A stretch of DNA of 64,000 nucleotides from Lactuca virosa (lineage: Eukaryota > Streptophyta > Magnoliopsida > Asterales > Asteraceae): the NCBI GenBank assembly GCA_928212115.1, contig CAKMRJ010000001.1:181831517-181895516 (forward strand). Direction: 5' to 3'. Position numbers and translations under genes: made by a program. How positions within the stretch are numbered: position 1 is the first letter of the stretch; each line of letters opens with the position of its first letter. Shown piece after piece: positions 1-12,772 of the stretch. Under the pieces are notes generated by a model. It had not been told where the DNA came from and did no database searches. It saw nothing but the letters and a program-made list of their open reading frames with translations.

Positions 1-1137
1 CTCCGAGGACCTCCCTCAAATGCTCTTCATGCTACTCTCTAGACATTGAGTACACCAAAATATCGTCGATGAACACGATCACCGAATGATCCAACATAGG
101 CTTGCATACCCGGTTACTGAGATCCACGAACGCTGTTGGTGCATTGGTGAGCCCGAAAGGCATCACCACGAACTCATAATGCCCATAACGAGTTCTGAAT
201 GCTGTCTTTTGAATATCCTCCTCACGAACCCTCATCTGGTGATAACCAGACCTCAAATCGATATTGGAAAACCAAGAGGCACCCTGCAACTGATCGAACA
301 GATCGTCGATCCTCGGGAGTGGATAACGGTTCTTGACCGTCAGCTTGTTCAACTCCCGGTAATCAATGCACATCCGGTGCGAGCCATCCTTTTTCTTGAC
401 AAAAAGGATCGGTGCTCCCCACGGTGAGCTACTCGGCCGGATAAATCCCTTTCCCAACAACTCCTGAAGCTGCGAGAATAACTCCTGCATCTCTAGCGGC
501 ACAAGGCGATAGGGCACCTTGGCGATAGGTGTCGCCCCCGGAAGTAATTCAATATGAAACTCCACCTGTCTCTCGGGAGGCACACCTAGTAACTCCTCGG
601 GGAAAACGTCCGGCAACTCGCTCACCACCGGAACCTCACCGACAGTTCTCAGTCTCTCTGTAACATCCACGTATCTGACACATACGCCAGAAAACTCATA
701 CAGCCCTGCTGTAAGCTCTGCCTCGCTCGAGCAGCCGAACAAAATGCTGACCCAGATCGGGGACCCACGCCGAATACTGTAAGTTCTCCCCCACTAGGGC
801 TCCGGATGGTCACCAATTGACGCTCACAGTCGATCATAGCTCTGAATCGACTCAACCAGTCCATGCCCACGATGACACAGACATCCCCCATCGCGATAGG
901 TACCAAATCTTTCGGAATCTCGACTCCATAAATCTCAACCACACATCCCCGGATCACATCAGTCGCAAAAACAACATGTTCATCAGCTATGGAGACTCTC
1001 AAAGGTCGACTCAACATCTCACGTCGGATACTAATTGGACGACTAAATGCTAGCGATACGAAGGATCGACTCGCACCCGAGTCAAACAACACCAAAGCAG
1101 GTACATAACTCACAAGAAAAGTACCTAAGCATATCAC
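1..1137 (-). pseudogene. pol: G1 pol fragment: aspartic protease and N-terminal reverse transcriptase
   Basis: The protease segment (1137-649) carries the active-site string LFDSGASRSFV, typical of gypsy retropepsins. A frameshift near 665-742 separates it from the reverse transcriptase segment (742-32). That segment shows, in order, the linker VFPEELLGVPPERQVEF, the fingers motif SPWGAPILFVKKKDG, MCIDYRELN, the palm motif IDLRSGYHQ, MPFGLTNAP and the catalytic FIDDILVYS. A TAG at 32-34 interrupts the block EQHEEHLREVL that is intact at the same place in G2, so the original codon was probably CAG. The reading then continues off the window edge. Function in an intact copy: polyprotein cleavage and copying of element RNA into DNA. 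Confidence 0.9.
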
Positions 1138-1227
1138 AAATAAGCACCATATATAAACAAAAGAATAAGCAGAAGATCACATACCAGCCACAACATCGGG
1201 TGCTGCGCGGACCTCCTCCGCTGTCAA

Positions 1228-2364
1228 CTAGAAGGCTCTACCGCGAGCCTTCGGTGCCTCGGCCTTCACGGGCCGACTCTCTGTAGCTCGAGTAGTAGAA
1301 GGCGCAGATCCCTGCGTTGATCGCTGAAGCAATTGCGGGCACTCGACCTTCCTATGGCCAGTCTGGTTGCAATGGAAGCAAACCGAAAATCCCTTGGGGA
1401 AATCCCTCGCGATATGCCCTTCCTTCCCACACTTGTAACACACACCTGCTCTGCACACCCCATCATGGATCTTTCCGCACTTCCCACAAGTGCGGCCCTT
1501 CTGACCTCCCGATCTCGAATCAGCGGGCTTTGCCCGCTTGGCCGCCGGCTGAGACTGTGCCGGCCGCCTATCCCTCCTCTGAGACTCCGCCACCTACCTG
1601 GTCTGAGTCTCTAGCTCAATCTCCCTCTTCTGAGCATTATCCTGGAGCTCGGCAAATGTTCGGTATGACGAGTTCGCCACGAACTCACGAATGTCTCTCC
1701 TCAGAATGCTCAGATATCGGCTCATACGTGCCTGCTCAGTAGACACGTGCTCGGGGCAAAACAATGCCCTCTCATGAAACATCCATGTGATCACAGTCAC
1801 AGACTCAGTCCCCTGCTTGAGGGACAAGAACTCCTGGGCCAACCGTTCCCTCTCCACCGGGGGAACGTACTCATCTCGAAACATAGCGGTGAACCTCTCC
1901 CAAGTCACCGCAGTAAGCTCTGCAATAGTAAACTCAGCTGTCACAAACTTCCACCAGTCCTTCGCTCCCAAGCGAAGCTGGTTCAGCGCGAACCGTACCC
2001 TCAGATGCTCCGGACAAGAACATGTGTAGAAGCATCCCTCAATGTCAGAGATCCATCTCATCGTGGCTATCGGATCCTGAGTCCCATCAAACTCTGGTGG
2101 CTTCGTGTTGCTGAACTCCCGGTACAGCAACGAGTCACCCTCCTATGGCCTAGCAGCGGCAACGGCTGCGGTGGCCGTAGCAACAACAGCATCAGTAAGA
2201 GCAGTGTACTGCTCGTCAAATGTCTCAATCAGCGTGGTCTTGATAGACCCAAACATCTTTGGTATCTCAGCTCGAATGGTTGTAACCACCTCATCATGAA
2301 TCATCCTGCGAATCTCATCATCGCTAACACCGCTGCTCTCTGGGGTGTGGTGCGTACCCACCAT
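1228..2364 (-). pseudogene. gag: G1 gag with three CCHC-type finger regions and two in-frame stops
   Basis: I place the start at the ATG at 2364 (MVGTHHTPESSG), just after the leader. One frame runs to 1228 with TAG codons at 2143-2145 and 1594-1596; both are single C-to-T changes from CAG. The retrotransposon gag core contains WKFVTAEF and the acidic-basic helices typical of gypsy capsid. The C-terminal nucleocapsid has a finger-like CGKCGKIHDGVC, then CYKCGKEGHIARDF, where the last cysteine of the CX2CX4HX4C knuckle has become phenylalanine, then an intact CFHCNQTGHRKVEC. In an intact element this protein forms the particle that packages the RNA. Length is normal for a gypsy gag. Confidence 0.88.
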
Positions 2365-2957
2365 GATGTCTCTGAAACACAACACAAAATAAATCAGAGA
2401 TTCGCTCGAGTATTCTCGCACTCAATCACTCAACCCTACTTGTTCCTTAGTACCCTAAGTATTCTTACTTGGGCTGCTCACTGATCCAGTGTTTCCAGTA
2501 GTACGGGCCCTATACTACCTTCCATGCCCCATCAGTATTCACCCCAAGTCCTCCTCCTAGGATTCTAGTTCACAAATACTCTATATATATCTCTCTGAGC
2601 GCAGGCTACCACCCAGTAGACCTCTCACAAGCTCCTCTCTGCTACCTACTCACACTCGAAGAAATTCACAGTAGCAGTAACTCCTACGCTAAGGCATCAC
2701 AAATCAGTCTCACTCCAGTCCTACATATGAATACCTAGCCTACTCTAGCATGCATACACATCTCATAACACATAACGTAAGGGTATTTTGGGAAATCACC
2801 GTTCGGGCGTTGGCCGATTCTACACACTGCTCTTTTCCGCTTTTTCTGGAATCTTTTACTCTTTTTAGAAAAATTGTTTCTTTTTGAAAACTTTTTCTCA
2901 AATCCTCAGTTTGAGTCCAGCTATGCCCGTAGGTGTATCCGAATCCCTCAAACCAAG
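2365..2957 (-). other. G1 untranslated leader
   Basis: There is no open frame here apart from short accidental ones. The first 200 bases after the primer site resemble the leaders of G2 (about 23700-23904) and D (52234-52450): a run after the primer site reading roughly CCTTGGTTTGAGGG, then A/T-rich sequence, then a block ending near GATTTCCCAAAATACCC. It is probably the packaging/leader region of the genomic RNA. Confidence 0.6.
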
Positions 2958-2969
2958 GCTCTGATACCA
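2958..2969 (-). other. G1 primer-binding site (tRNA-iMet)
   Basis: The minus strand reads TGGTATCAGAGC, the standard plant initiator-tRNA-Met primer site, three bases inside the LTR boundary at 2973. Confidence 0.95.
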
Positions 2970-2972
2970 ACT

Positions 2973-4661
2973 TGTAACGACATGATTTTTCAAAACAAAA
3001 TTTTCAATTTTAAACTCATAAAACATGTGTCTCATCATTAATTCTCAAAACAACCAACAAGTTTTCAATACAATCATTCAAATCCAGGATCCAAAATCAT
3101 AGTTCCATATCAAGAGTGTGTGTACAATCACACCGGTGCCTTCCCGCGATCCTCGGAAGTACCTGAAACACATAACACATAACACGGTAAGCACGAATGC
3201 TTAGTGAGTTCCCCAAAATACCACATACAACAATTCGCCACTCGAGGCTATACTCTTTAAGACCCTTCGGTCTATGTGTCTCAGCAGGACCCTCTAGTCC
3301 CGTAGCTCCTTGGACTCTCTGGTCCGGTCTAGCTCGTTGGACCCTCCGGTCCGGTCTGATTGAGAACCCTCTGGCCTCATAGTTCGTTGGACCCTCCGGT
3401 CCGGTCTAAGGAACAAACAATATCGCATACAATACATATCACACAATCATGCATAACTCAAGCAAGCACATAACACCCTCTGGTCACACATAATTACCAC
3501 TCTAGGTAAAGTATAGTGAGAAGACTCACCTCGTAAGATAGCTAGTAAAAGTCTCATGCCCAAAATCCTCGGTCTAGCCCCCGCCTATCACAATTAATAT
3601 TTCTAATTAATATTCTACTGTTATCTCATAAAAGTCGGTAGAAGACCATTCTACCCTTCCCTGACCTCTTTCACTCATTTTGACCAAACCATAAAGTCAA
3701 CAGAAGTCAATTCCAGTCAACAGTCCAACTTTGACCAGACTCGTCGAGTGCACTCGGGAGACTCGTCGAGTCCAGTCGATTCATGGCAACCCCAGCAAGC
3801 TTCAACTCGACGAGCTAACCCTTAACTCGACGGGTCACCATCTGACTCAGTTCATCGGGACAAAACCCTAGGCTACTCGCCGATTCAGCGGCTCGACTCG
3901 GCGAGTCTATTAAAGACTCTTTTGCATTCAGACGATTTAGTGCAAGATACTTTCCCAAACTTCAGATCTATGCACTAAAGGCTCATTAATCACGTAAAGG
4001 TTCGACCTTTATGACCATGCTTCACTCATCTAGCTCTATTTGACAAAATAACCCTCATAATGGTGTCATAAGCTCATTATTCTTATGTGACTGCATAAAG
4101 TTGGGTTCTTGGGGCTCTCTGGACCTCTCAAGGTCCAGATCTGATGTCTAAGCCTCAAAGGGACTTCACATATTTCATAGCTCAACTTAAAAGAGGGTAA
4201 AGAAACCCTAAATTCATAAGATCTACTAATCAAACAAAAATGGATATGAACTCATACCTTCAACAGCAGCCTTGAATGAAATAGTGAAAGATCTGAGCCC
4301 CCTTCTAGACAGCTGAGCTTGAACCCTCTCCTTCTTCCTTGCAAGAATGCACCAAAATGAAGAAATTTAGCTCCCTCTCTCTCTCTAAGCTCTCTGGATA
4401 GATTATGGTCTCTCAAGGGAAAGTGTGGCCGCAAATAGAGGTCATAAGAGCCTTTAAATACGCCACAAACTCGAGCAATTAGGGTTTCCCTCAGCAGCGC
4501 TGACTCGGCGAGTCAGATACCCGACTCGTCGAGTCCATTCATTAAACATGTCACCAAGTCGCGATCCCCACTTGACTAGTTGAGGCACCAAATCGTCGAG
4601 TCCACCCAAAATCCTTAAAATAAATGCTTAAATTAATATACCTAGAAAACCGGATGTTACA
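2973..4661 (-). repeat. G1 5' LTR
   Basis: On the plus strand it starts TGTAACGACATG and ends CCGGATGTTACA, giving the TG...CA ends expected for an LTR, with the primer site directly adjacent. Length is about 1.69 kb. It holds at least eight copies of the near-palindrome ACTCGNCGAGT (3738-3930 and 4500-4600), a degenerate tandem of a GGACCCTCCGGTCCGGTCT-like unit (about 3250-3410) and a TATA-like box near 4451-4462. Only this LTR copy is in the window. Confidence 0.9.
4451..4462 (-). promoter_or_regulatory. G1 LTR TATA box (predicted)
   Basis: The minus strand reads GGCGTATTTAAAGG about 200 bases into the LTR, downstream of several ACTCGNCGAGT motifs. That is the normal place for the U3 promoter. 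Confidence 0.55.
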
Positions 4662-5445
4662 AAACACCTCGACAAATGTTAGTACCGTACATAAGTCATA
4701 CCATAAATAAACCTGGAACACACGCCTATTTTATTTATGGTCGGGTCGATGCACACCCAACCTTGAGCAAGGACTTTGACAGTCCACAATGGTTGAGAGT
4801 TCTAGAGATTGAAGAATGTTCCCAAGATTCGCTGCAGATACCTAGTTTCCTCGTTAGAATCCTTATATCAACTTCAAAACAACGCATAAATTTTAAAAAT
4901 CATAAAAATACTTAAAAATATGTTATCCCATATTTTCTTGGTTTACCTAAATCCGGACGAGAACAAAGAACCAATAGCTTCGCTACCTTCATAGCAGAGA
5001 AACCCATAGTTCCTAGTTGATCGTTTAGTAGTCTCCAAACATCTCCCCCCCCCTATCTTCCAAAGATAAGAAACTAGTTGGAGAAATGGGTAGGATTTCG
5101 ATTCTCTCTCTATCATTTTAAATTGGTAGAATTTCAATTCTCGCTCTACCATTTGGAAATCTGTACGATTTCAGAAACACATTACTCTAATACAGTATCA
5201 TAAAGATACAACTCATACATACTTGGTTATGACTACATAGTGTAAAACAACCTAACGTGTAAATCTAAAACACATTACGACGATGCATCCACAAAAAAAC
5301 TTTGCGAGTTCGTCCACTACCAACTACACGAGCCACTCCAACAGTTGCACCAATGGTAACCCAAACTATGGGAGAAACTCCAAATTCCGAAGGAACTCCA
5401 GCCGAAACTCCACAAATTATCAATCCCTCAAACCCACTATTTCAA
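4662..5445 (+). other. Element A leader remnant
   Basis: There is no credible open frame. Bases 4676-4860 match, inverted and with mismatches, the element B leader that is now split among 38090-38130, 38747-38831 and 41507-41560. The conserved core is ACCTTGAGCAAGG at 4758-4775 against its complement at 38790-38805. This ties A and B to one family. Confidence 0.7.
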
Positions 5446-5544
5446 ATTGATCCCACATTAATGCAGACCCTGCTTGCATAAGGGATTGCCATAGCCTTAG
5501 TTGCATATGAGGTTGCCCGGAACGAATCTTCCGGGAACAGTAGA
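5446..5544 (+). pseudogene. gag: Element A gag, 5' fragment
   Basis: The translation IDPTLMQTLLA-stop-GIAIAL aligns with the N terminus of the element B gag (MDPTMMQNMLAQGIAIALAE). The start ATG has become ATT and a CAA or CAG has become TAA. The frame is broken at 5545 by insertion of a solo LTR and resumes at 8479. Confidence 0.8.
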
Positions 5545-8478
5545 TGTGACATCCCCATTTTCACGGCCAAGAAAGACCTATTTGTTTATGCTTATTTAAA
5601 AATTAGAGTATCCCTTTTGAAGAAGAATATTACAGAATTTGTTCCCAGAAAACATGATAATGATATTATCAAAGCATTTCCGAAGAAATGTATTTTATTT
5701 ATATTAAAACATTGGGATGTCATCGTCAATACAGAAACATAAGCATAACGAATTATTACAAGCCTTACAGTAATTTAAACTAGTGGCTTAATACTCCTTG
5801 AATCTCTCAGCAGAATGTATGTTTAACATCGCTACCTGTGATACAATAAACTGAGTGAGTCAGGGTGGGAAACCTGGTGAGTACATAGGGATTTCATTCC
5901 CACAATGTGATAATAATGTATACCTCAAACCTGCAAAACCAACTATTATCATTAACACAGATATATCATATCTCTAAAACAATTTATCTCATCCCGTTGA
6001 TTCCCACGTACAGATCCTATACAACGATCTTACAAGATCTAGCCTAAAGAATCAATATGAACAACAAACTGACGATATTGCTTCGGAAATTCCCTGGCAG
6101 CAAACGAGGATCCATAAATACATCAAATGAGGGGAATGGAATAAGTTTCACCACGAACCTCCGTTCATAAAAACCACAAGAGAATTAAGTTAGGGGTGGT
6201 TATCTAGATAAATGCGCCTAGTAGTGGTCTGACACCGAGAGGTATTTTACTCCCAGACTCACCCTATCTGGCAATATAACATCAGACATACCTAATAGTG
6301 GTCTATTACTGCCACACTCTATTAGACAGTCTACGAAGTTCCCTTAATTACTTCATCAAAGGGAACGCTGACACACAAAGCTTATGAAAATAAAAAGTAC
6401 GGGGAAATACTAATAAAGTACTCTCATACGCTCCCGTACTCTGACACATAATACTGTCAAAAAGAACTTTATACATGACAGTACTACTGGCACATTATAG
6501 TACTCTGGTATGAGTAGGACTGGTACCCAAGAACATAATAATACCCCGGCACAAGCAGCACCTGAGATACAGAGCTTTGAAAAAGACTTGGTACATAGAA
6601 AGTACTTTTGTACGTAGGACATACTCCATCGATCATCAATCTCCTCGAATAGAGTTTCTACTCTCGATTCCGTTCAAACACGTACCCTTAATAAGATGCT
6701 ACCCAATATCCAAACTTAATTGAACTAAGCATCTCTTTTAAGTCTTCTTTCATCACTAGGCAAGCCTACAATGCTTATAATCAACTTTCAATACCAAATC
6801 TGTTTTAAAAACACTATCCTAATTTAGTGTAATAGTTTATACACAGTATTAAGTATTAACATACATTTATCTTCTCATTTATATTAATTTTATTATTATT
6901 ATCATGTAAATACATCCTAACACATATAGAACCATGTCTGGTTCGCATAGCATATATCATCAAATATACATATAAAACATACTTCCAGATAATAAGCATA
7001 TAACTCACATATAAACTTTCAACGTATATTTAATACTTTTATTAATAATTTTATTAAAATCATGTTCATGAAAGGGACTATGTACTTACATGTTAAAGTG
7101 ATGATTCGAAATTCGGGCAGTGTTTCACTTCTAGCAATTGTCTTTTCATTTGACGTAACCTAGTATCATTATCAATAAGTTTTAGTCTAATATTTATTGC
7201 GACTAATTATTAGTCTAGATTCATCATTAAATCAAAGTCTACTTCAAGATCTATCAAGTAAGGAACAACCAGGTAGGATCATATTGGAGGAATGGTCCGT
7301 TTTGTATACGAAGTATACTGTTTGGAAATCCCACTTTAAACACCTCACTATATCCATCCTAGACATCATCCCCGTAAGTAGATCAATCAGTATAACGAAT
7401 TATCACAGATAAATCTTGTTTATAGGTTCATAATAACGATAACGAACTTAAACATAAGTTATACTTAAAGTACGGTAAGCATAACTTAACTTACATGTGG
7501 TTTAGCGAGAAACCGAGCTCTACGCGGGCAGAACTTCTGAGCCGAAAGCTCTTCTTCTCGGGGCTTTCGGTGCTCAGGGATTCGCTACTAACAGCTAAGA
7601 AGTGCTAGACGAAAGCCTTAAGGCTTTGGGGGGTGTTTGGGACGTACCCTGTAAGCGGGACGTATGCAAAGGGTATGTTGGTCGTACTTCGAGATACAAA
7701 GGGCCTACTCAGGCCACGTGTCACGATCTCGTTCCAAGCCGTGGGGAAGAAGGTGGGGCCCAGATCTTGCCACGTGTCACTCGCTTCTTAATCCAAAAAA
7801 TTAATTATCTTCTAATATCCGTAACTTTTGCATATCAGGTCCGTTTTTGACGTTATTTATATCCACGTGTAGATATCGACGAGATCTACAAGTTTTGATT
7901 AGACTCCGTCGGCTAATTTTGACTTTATTTTTAAAGTTATATTTTAACTGGCTTAGACAGTTCAAGTTCGTTAAAAATTCATAACTTTGTCATCTAACAT
8001 CCGTTCTCGACTGTCTTTATATCGTTGAGCTCCTATTAATGAGATCTTTAATTATCGTTTAGGTTGGCTAATATTTCATCGATCTAAAATTAGATTTTCG
8101 GGCTATATATTGCTACGTTGAATCTAACAAAAATCATAGCTTCCTTTAACGAAGTCAGATTTGGACGTTCTATATATGCACACCCTCGTTTTAACATCTA
8201 CTAAGACTTTCGTTTAGATCTCTAAGGCTAAAAAGTATTTTGTAAAAAATTTACATTTTACGATATGCGGAGCCGTGCCGGCTTAATCGCAAAACTTCGA
8301 CGGGTCATAACTTCTTCGTTATAAGTCGGATTCCAGCGTTCTTTATATGTACAGAATCCTTGTGACATATACTATAACTTTGGTTAAGATTATTTATTCT
8401 AAATAATCTTCTATCAAAAAAATCATTTTTAACGGTTATTATCTCTAAATTGACTAGCCCGAATTTGTGGGCGTTACA
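5545..8478 (-). repeat. Solo LTR inside element A gag
   Basis: The ends are TGTGACATCCCC (5545) and GGGCGTTACA (8478). Flanks are GTAGA (5540-5544) and GTATA (8479-8483), a 5-bp target duplication with one mismatch. There is no primer site, tract or coding sequence, so this is a solo LTR left by LTR-LTR recombination. Minus orientation is inferred because the block ACTCACCAGG...CACAGG (complement of 5836-5888) matches the downstream part of other LTRs here. It contains self-complementary CGAAAGCTC/GGGCTTTCGG motifs near 7540-7575. Length is about 2.93 kb. The absence of any other gene-like content in this stretch is explained by the LTR. Confidence 0.85.
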
Positions 8479-9538
8479 GTATAAATGGTGGCGGTATTCA
8501 AGTTGTTATCCAAAACAATTGAAAATCATGTTCATAGAAGGATTTCTTAGCCTGCAAACCTTGATTTTTCCATGACACGGAAGGAGCTGTCCGTCTATCC
8601 TGCTGGATAGAGAAATGGGAGGATGTGTTTCGCATCAGTTCTTTCACTGATGACTGCCGAGTCAAATATGCTACTTGTACGCTAATGGATTATGCCCTGA
8701 CTTGGTGGAGTTATCATGCCAATATTATATGAATTGATGCATATTATGCCATGGGTTGGGAAACTTTAAAACAAATGATGATCTAGGAGTACTGTTCTCG
8801 ACAAGAAGTCCAGGCTCTGGAGTAGGAGCTTTGGAATCTTACCATGAAAGGATCAGAGTTGACTGCCTACACCTCCCAATTTAATGATCTTGCAAATCTT
8901 TTTCCAGGGATCGTGAACCCAAGATATAAAAAGACTGAGAGCTATATTTGGGGATTAGCTTAACCACTTTAAGGTTTGGTTAATCCATACCCACCACCTT
9001 TGATAGTGTTAAGAGATTGGCTTATCAATTGATTGAGTAGTGCATCCGTCAGGGTACTATGCCCCCACAAACGGAAAAGAACCATACAGGGGGTACAAAA
9101 CGAAAGTTCCATGGAAAGTCAAAAAGGAACTCCAAGCATCACAAATCCAAGCCAAAACCTATACCTGTCTATACCGAAATTACCAACACTCCCACCACAT
9201 TCAAGTCCTATAATGGGACTTTACCTCATTGTACCAAGTGCAATCTCCACCATGTCAAAAACTACAGAGATATGGTCTGCAACAACTATAACTCCAGAGG
9301 TCACACCGCTAGCTACTGCAGAAAGACCCCAACCACTACAACCCAAACCACTGGTGTTGAAGAAAGCTGTAACTGCTATGAATGCAATCAACCATGGTAT
9401 TTTAAGAAGGACTGCCCGAAACTAAGGAATCAGGTTGGCCAAAGAAGAGCATTTACGATTGGTGCTGGAGATGCTCTCCAGGAACCAACTATGGATACTG
9501 GTATCTTTCCTATCAACAATATTTATTCTTCCGTTTAA
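8479..9538 (+). pseudogene. gag: Element A gag, 3' fragment with nucleocapsid
   Basis: This continues the gag broken at 5544. Capsid-like strings decay through several stops (8500-9030). The 9059-9538 segment is open for 159 codons and holds the basic linker KNHTGGTKRKFHGKSKRN and the nucleocapsid. The first finger begins CTKCNLHH, the knuckle CNNYNSRGHTASYC has lost its second cysteine, and CYECNQPWYFKKDC has lost its histidine. The same region in element B (36808-36359) is better preserved. This is a decayed RNA-packaging protein. Confidence 0.82.
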
Positions 9539-10737
9539 TTTGATACTGATGCCGATAGAAGCTTTATTTCCCATAAGTTTAAAAGCATGATTAACCATAA
9601 ATCATGCAAACTTAACAAAGCTTAAACGGTCGCAGTAGCAAACGGCCAGTTATAAAGCACTTTAGAAATACTCACCAATTGCCTTCTCTCCTGAATAACC
9701 ACATCTTTCAAACCAACCTAATGACTATGACCATTGTAAGTTTTGATGTAATCAATGGAATGGACTGGTTATCACCTCATCGAGCAGATATTTTATGTTA
9801 CGAAAAGTTCATTCGACTAACACTACCTAAGACTGAAGGCCTTGTGATTTACGTAGATAAATCAGGAAAGAATCTAAGAGTCATCTCTTGCATGAAGGCG
9901 AGAAAGTGTTTGCAGAAGAGATGCTTCACTTTCTTGGGCCATGTGATGGATATGCAAAGAAAGGGTAAAGAAATCAAAGACATTCATCAAGTGTGCAACC
10001 ACCCGAACGTATTTCCAGAGGATCTACCTAGAGTACCTCTAGTCTGACAGGTTGAATTCCGAATCGATTGGATCCCAGGTGTACCACCAGTGGCAAGATC
10101 TCCTTATCGTCTGGCTCCATCGGAAATAGAAGAATTCTCCAGTCAACTCCAAAAACTTGTTGACAAAGGCTTTATCTGGCCACTCTTCTCACCATGGGGA
10201 GCTCCGGTATTGTTTGTCAAAAATAAGGATGGATATTTCAGGATGTGTATCAACTGTCGAGAGTTGAACAAACTCACCATCAAAAACAGATATCCAATCC
10301 CGAGTATCGATGACCTATTCGATCAGCTACAAGGATCCTTTTACTACTCAAAGATCGATCTGAGATCCAGTTATCATCAACTCAGAGTCCAAGAAGTAGC
10401 CATTCCAAAGAAGGCATTCAGGACTTAGTATGGTCACTACGAGTTCCTCGTTATGCCATTCGGACTGACCAACGCACCAGCCGTATTCATGGACCTTGTA
10501 AATCGGGTGTATCAACCCTATTTGGATAAATTTGTGATCATATTTATCGATGACATACTAATATATACATGAACCAAGGAGGGACATGGCCAACACTTGC
10601 GATTAATTCTGGAATTTTTAAGAAAGGAGAAACTTTATGCAAAGTTCTCTAAATGTGATTTCCGGATTAACGAAGTCCATTTCCTTGGCCATGTGTTCAG
10701 TAGTAAAGGGATTCATGTCAATCTCGCGTAGATCGAA
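9539..10737 (+). pseudogene. pol: Element A protease and reverse transcriptase
   Basis: The protease start reads FDTDADRSFIS, so the active-site DTG/DSG has been lost. Then come MDWLSPHRADI (about 9750), VFPEDLPRVPLV (about 10010) and the reverse transcriptase from 10090: SPWGAPVLFVKNKDG, MCINCRELN (Tyr replaced by Cys), KIDLRSSYHQL, MPFGLTNAPAVFMD and FIDDILIYT. Stops occur at 10426-10428 and about 10570. The second stop is at the codon that is also a stop in G2 and is AGA or CGA-like elsewhere. Inactive. Confidence 0.88.
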
Positions 10738-11449
10738 GTGTTTAGGGATTCGAAGGCACCAACAATTCCAATCGAAGTACGCCAATTCCTAGGGCTTGCG
10801 GACTATTACCGAAGACTCATCAAGAATTTCTCCAAAATAGCCAAGCCACTTACCACTCTAACGCAGAAAGACAAGAAGTTAGATTGGGGAGACAGAAAAG
10901 AATCTGAGTTCCAAAGATTGAAACAATTTTTGGGCAGTGCACCAATTTTTTCTCTTCTGAAGGGAACAAAAGACTTTGTAGTATTCTGCGATGCCTCTCA
11001 CCAAAGGGTTGGGATGTGTATTGATGCAAATGAATAAATTCATTGCATACGCATCCAGACAACTTATGCCAAACAACACAAACTACACTGCCCATGACTT
11101 AGAGTTGGGAGCTGTAGTGTTTGCCTTCAAATTTTGGAGGCACTAACTATACGGGACGAAGTGTGTTGTGTTAACCGACCATAAAATCCTTCAACAGATC
11201 TTCGATCAGAAGGAGCTCAATATGAGACAACGAAGGTGGGTCAAACTGCTAAGTAATTACAAATGTGTAATTTGTTATCATCTTTGTAAAGCGAATGCTG
11301 TAGAAGACGCTTTAAGCAGGAAAGAACGAGCAAAGCCACTTTATGTAAAGGCTCTAACCCAAACAATCCACTTCAATCTCACCATCCAAATTCGAGAAAC
11401 TCAGCTAGAAGCGCTCAAACCCGAGAATATCAAAGAAGAAATCCTATGA
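10738..11449 (+). pseudogene. pol: Element A connection/RNase H region
   Basis: The region shows RQFLGLADYYRRLIKNFS (connection), the RNase H start DFVVFCDASHQRVG, then YTAHDLELGAVVFA, an interrupted WRHYLYG block, VLTDHKILQQIF and the C-terminal CKANAVEDALSRK. This is the usual gypsy order. A frameshift near 11035 and a stop near 11146 separate the pieces. An intact enzyme removes the RNA strand during reverse transcription. Confidence 0.85.
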
Positions 11450-12770
11450 GGGATGGACAAACAGTTTGACCTCAAGGAAGATGGAACACGATATTTCATG
11501 AACCAAATCTAGACCCCAAAGTTTGGTGAATTCAGGAGTCTAGTCTTAAAAGAAGCTCATACGTCGAGATATTCGATACATCCTTGATCAGATAAGATGT
11601 ATCTCGATATTTAGAAGCTTTATTGGTGGCCCAACATGAAGGCAGATATTGCCACATTTGTCATTAAATGCTTGACTTGCTCCAAAGTCAAAGTAGAGTA
11701 CCAGAAGCCATCTGGTCTACTATAACAACCGTCAATCCCGAAATGGAAATAGGAACAGATAACCATCGAATTCATAACAAAGTTGCCAAGAACTTCAAGT
11801 AGTTATGATACCATTTGCGTAGTGGTTGACCATTTGACCAAGTCCGCCCATTTCCTAGCCATCAAAGAAACTGACAAGATGGAGAAACTCACTAGTACCT
11901 ATCTCAAGGAAATAGTCAGACTACACGGTGTGCCAATATCTATTAACTTGAACCGAGATAGCAGATTCACTTCCAGATTTTGGCAATAATTATAGAGGTC
12001 CCTAGGAACCAAACTAGACATGAGTACTGCATATCATCCACAAATGGATGGAAAGTGTGAAAGAACGATACAAACTCTGGAAGACATGCTTTTCAATTGC
12101 GTGATTGACTTCGATAATGAATGGGATACTCACTTACCTTTAAGTGAGTTGTCATACAACAATACTTATCACTCTAGCATAAAGGTTGCTCCATTCGAGG
12201 CCTTGTACAGACGCATATGTCGTTCTTCAATATGTTGGGCAGAAGTTGGAGATACTCAACTGGATAGAAAGCACGTTGGTAATACTCTACTTACTGGTCT
12301 GGAGATCATTAATGAAACAACAGAAAAGATTGTTCAGATAAAGGAATGATTAAAGGCAGCACGTAGTCCCCAGAAAAGCTATGCTGACGTGAGATGTAAA
12401 CCTTTAGAATTCAAAGTAGGAGACTGTGTCCTATTAAAGGTCTCACCATGGAAAGGTGTCATTAGATTTGGAAAACAAGGTATCCCCAATACATCGGACT
12501 TTTTGAAATCCTGGCAAGGGTTGGTCCGGTGGCTTGCAACTCAAGTTACCTCAAGAACTCATCAAAGTTCATGATACCTTCCACGTGTGTAATCTTAAGA
12601 AGTGTCTCTCTGATGATAACCTTTTTATTCCTCTCGAAGAGATCCGGTTTATCACTAAACCTCACTTTGTGGAGGAACCGGTGGCGATCATGGATCAAGA
12701 AATCAAAAGCCTCAAAAAAAGATGCATACCTATAGTAAAAGTCTTATGTGACATCCTTTAAGGGGGAGGT
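11450..12770 (+). pseudogene. pol: Element A integrase with chromovirus-type tail
   Basis: The zinc-binding part survives as CLTCSKVKVEYQKPSG (about 11670). In the catalytic core the first aspartate of DDE appears as glutamate (IEFITKLPRT), followed by VVVDHLTKSAHFLAIK, LHGVPISI, NRDSRFTSRFW and AYHPQMDGKCERTIQTLED, which keeps the glutamate. After frameshifts come FKVGDCVLLKVSPWKGVIRF (12410-12470) and LPQELIKVHDTFHVCNLKKC, ending VEEPVAIMDQE. This is the C-terminal binding module plus the tail found in Tekay/Reina-type chromoviruses. Confidence 0.85.
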
Positions 12771-12772
12771 AA
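12760..12772 (+). other. Element A polypurine tract
   Basis: AAGGGGGAGGTAA lies directly before the 3' LTR and matches the tract AACGGGGAGGTAA of element B. It is the plus-strand DNA priming site. Confidence 0.9.

Larger units (their letters stand above)
1..4661 (-). mobile_element. G1: partial Ty3/gypsy LTR retrotransposon (chromovirus/Tekay-like)
   Basis: Reading on the minus strand from right to left, the order is 5' LTR (4661-2973), a tRNA-Met primer site, an untranslated leader, gag, protease and the first half of reverse transcriptase. The element then leaves the window at base 1, so RNase H, integrase and the 3' LTR are not visible. Gene order and motif spellings match G2 further right, which ends in a chromodomain-like tail, so a Tekay/Del-type chromovirus is likely. 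It sits in the leader of the older element A. The base run AAACA at 4662-4666 should be the target duplication, with its partner beyond the left edge. Several in-frame stops and a frameshift make this copy non-autonomous. Confidence 0.9.

Noticed and set aside
1747..2484. 245-codon plus-strand frame
   Set aside because: It is antisense to the G1 gag.
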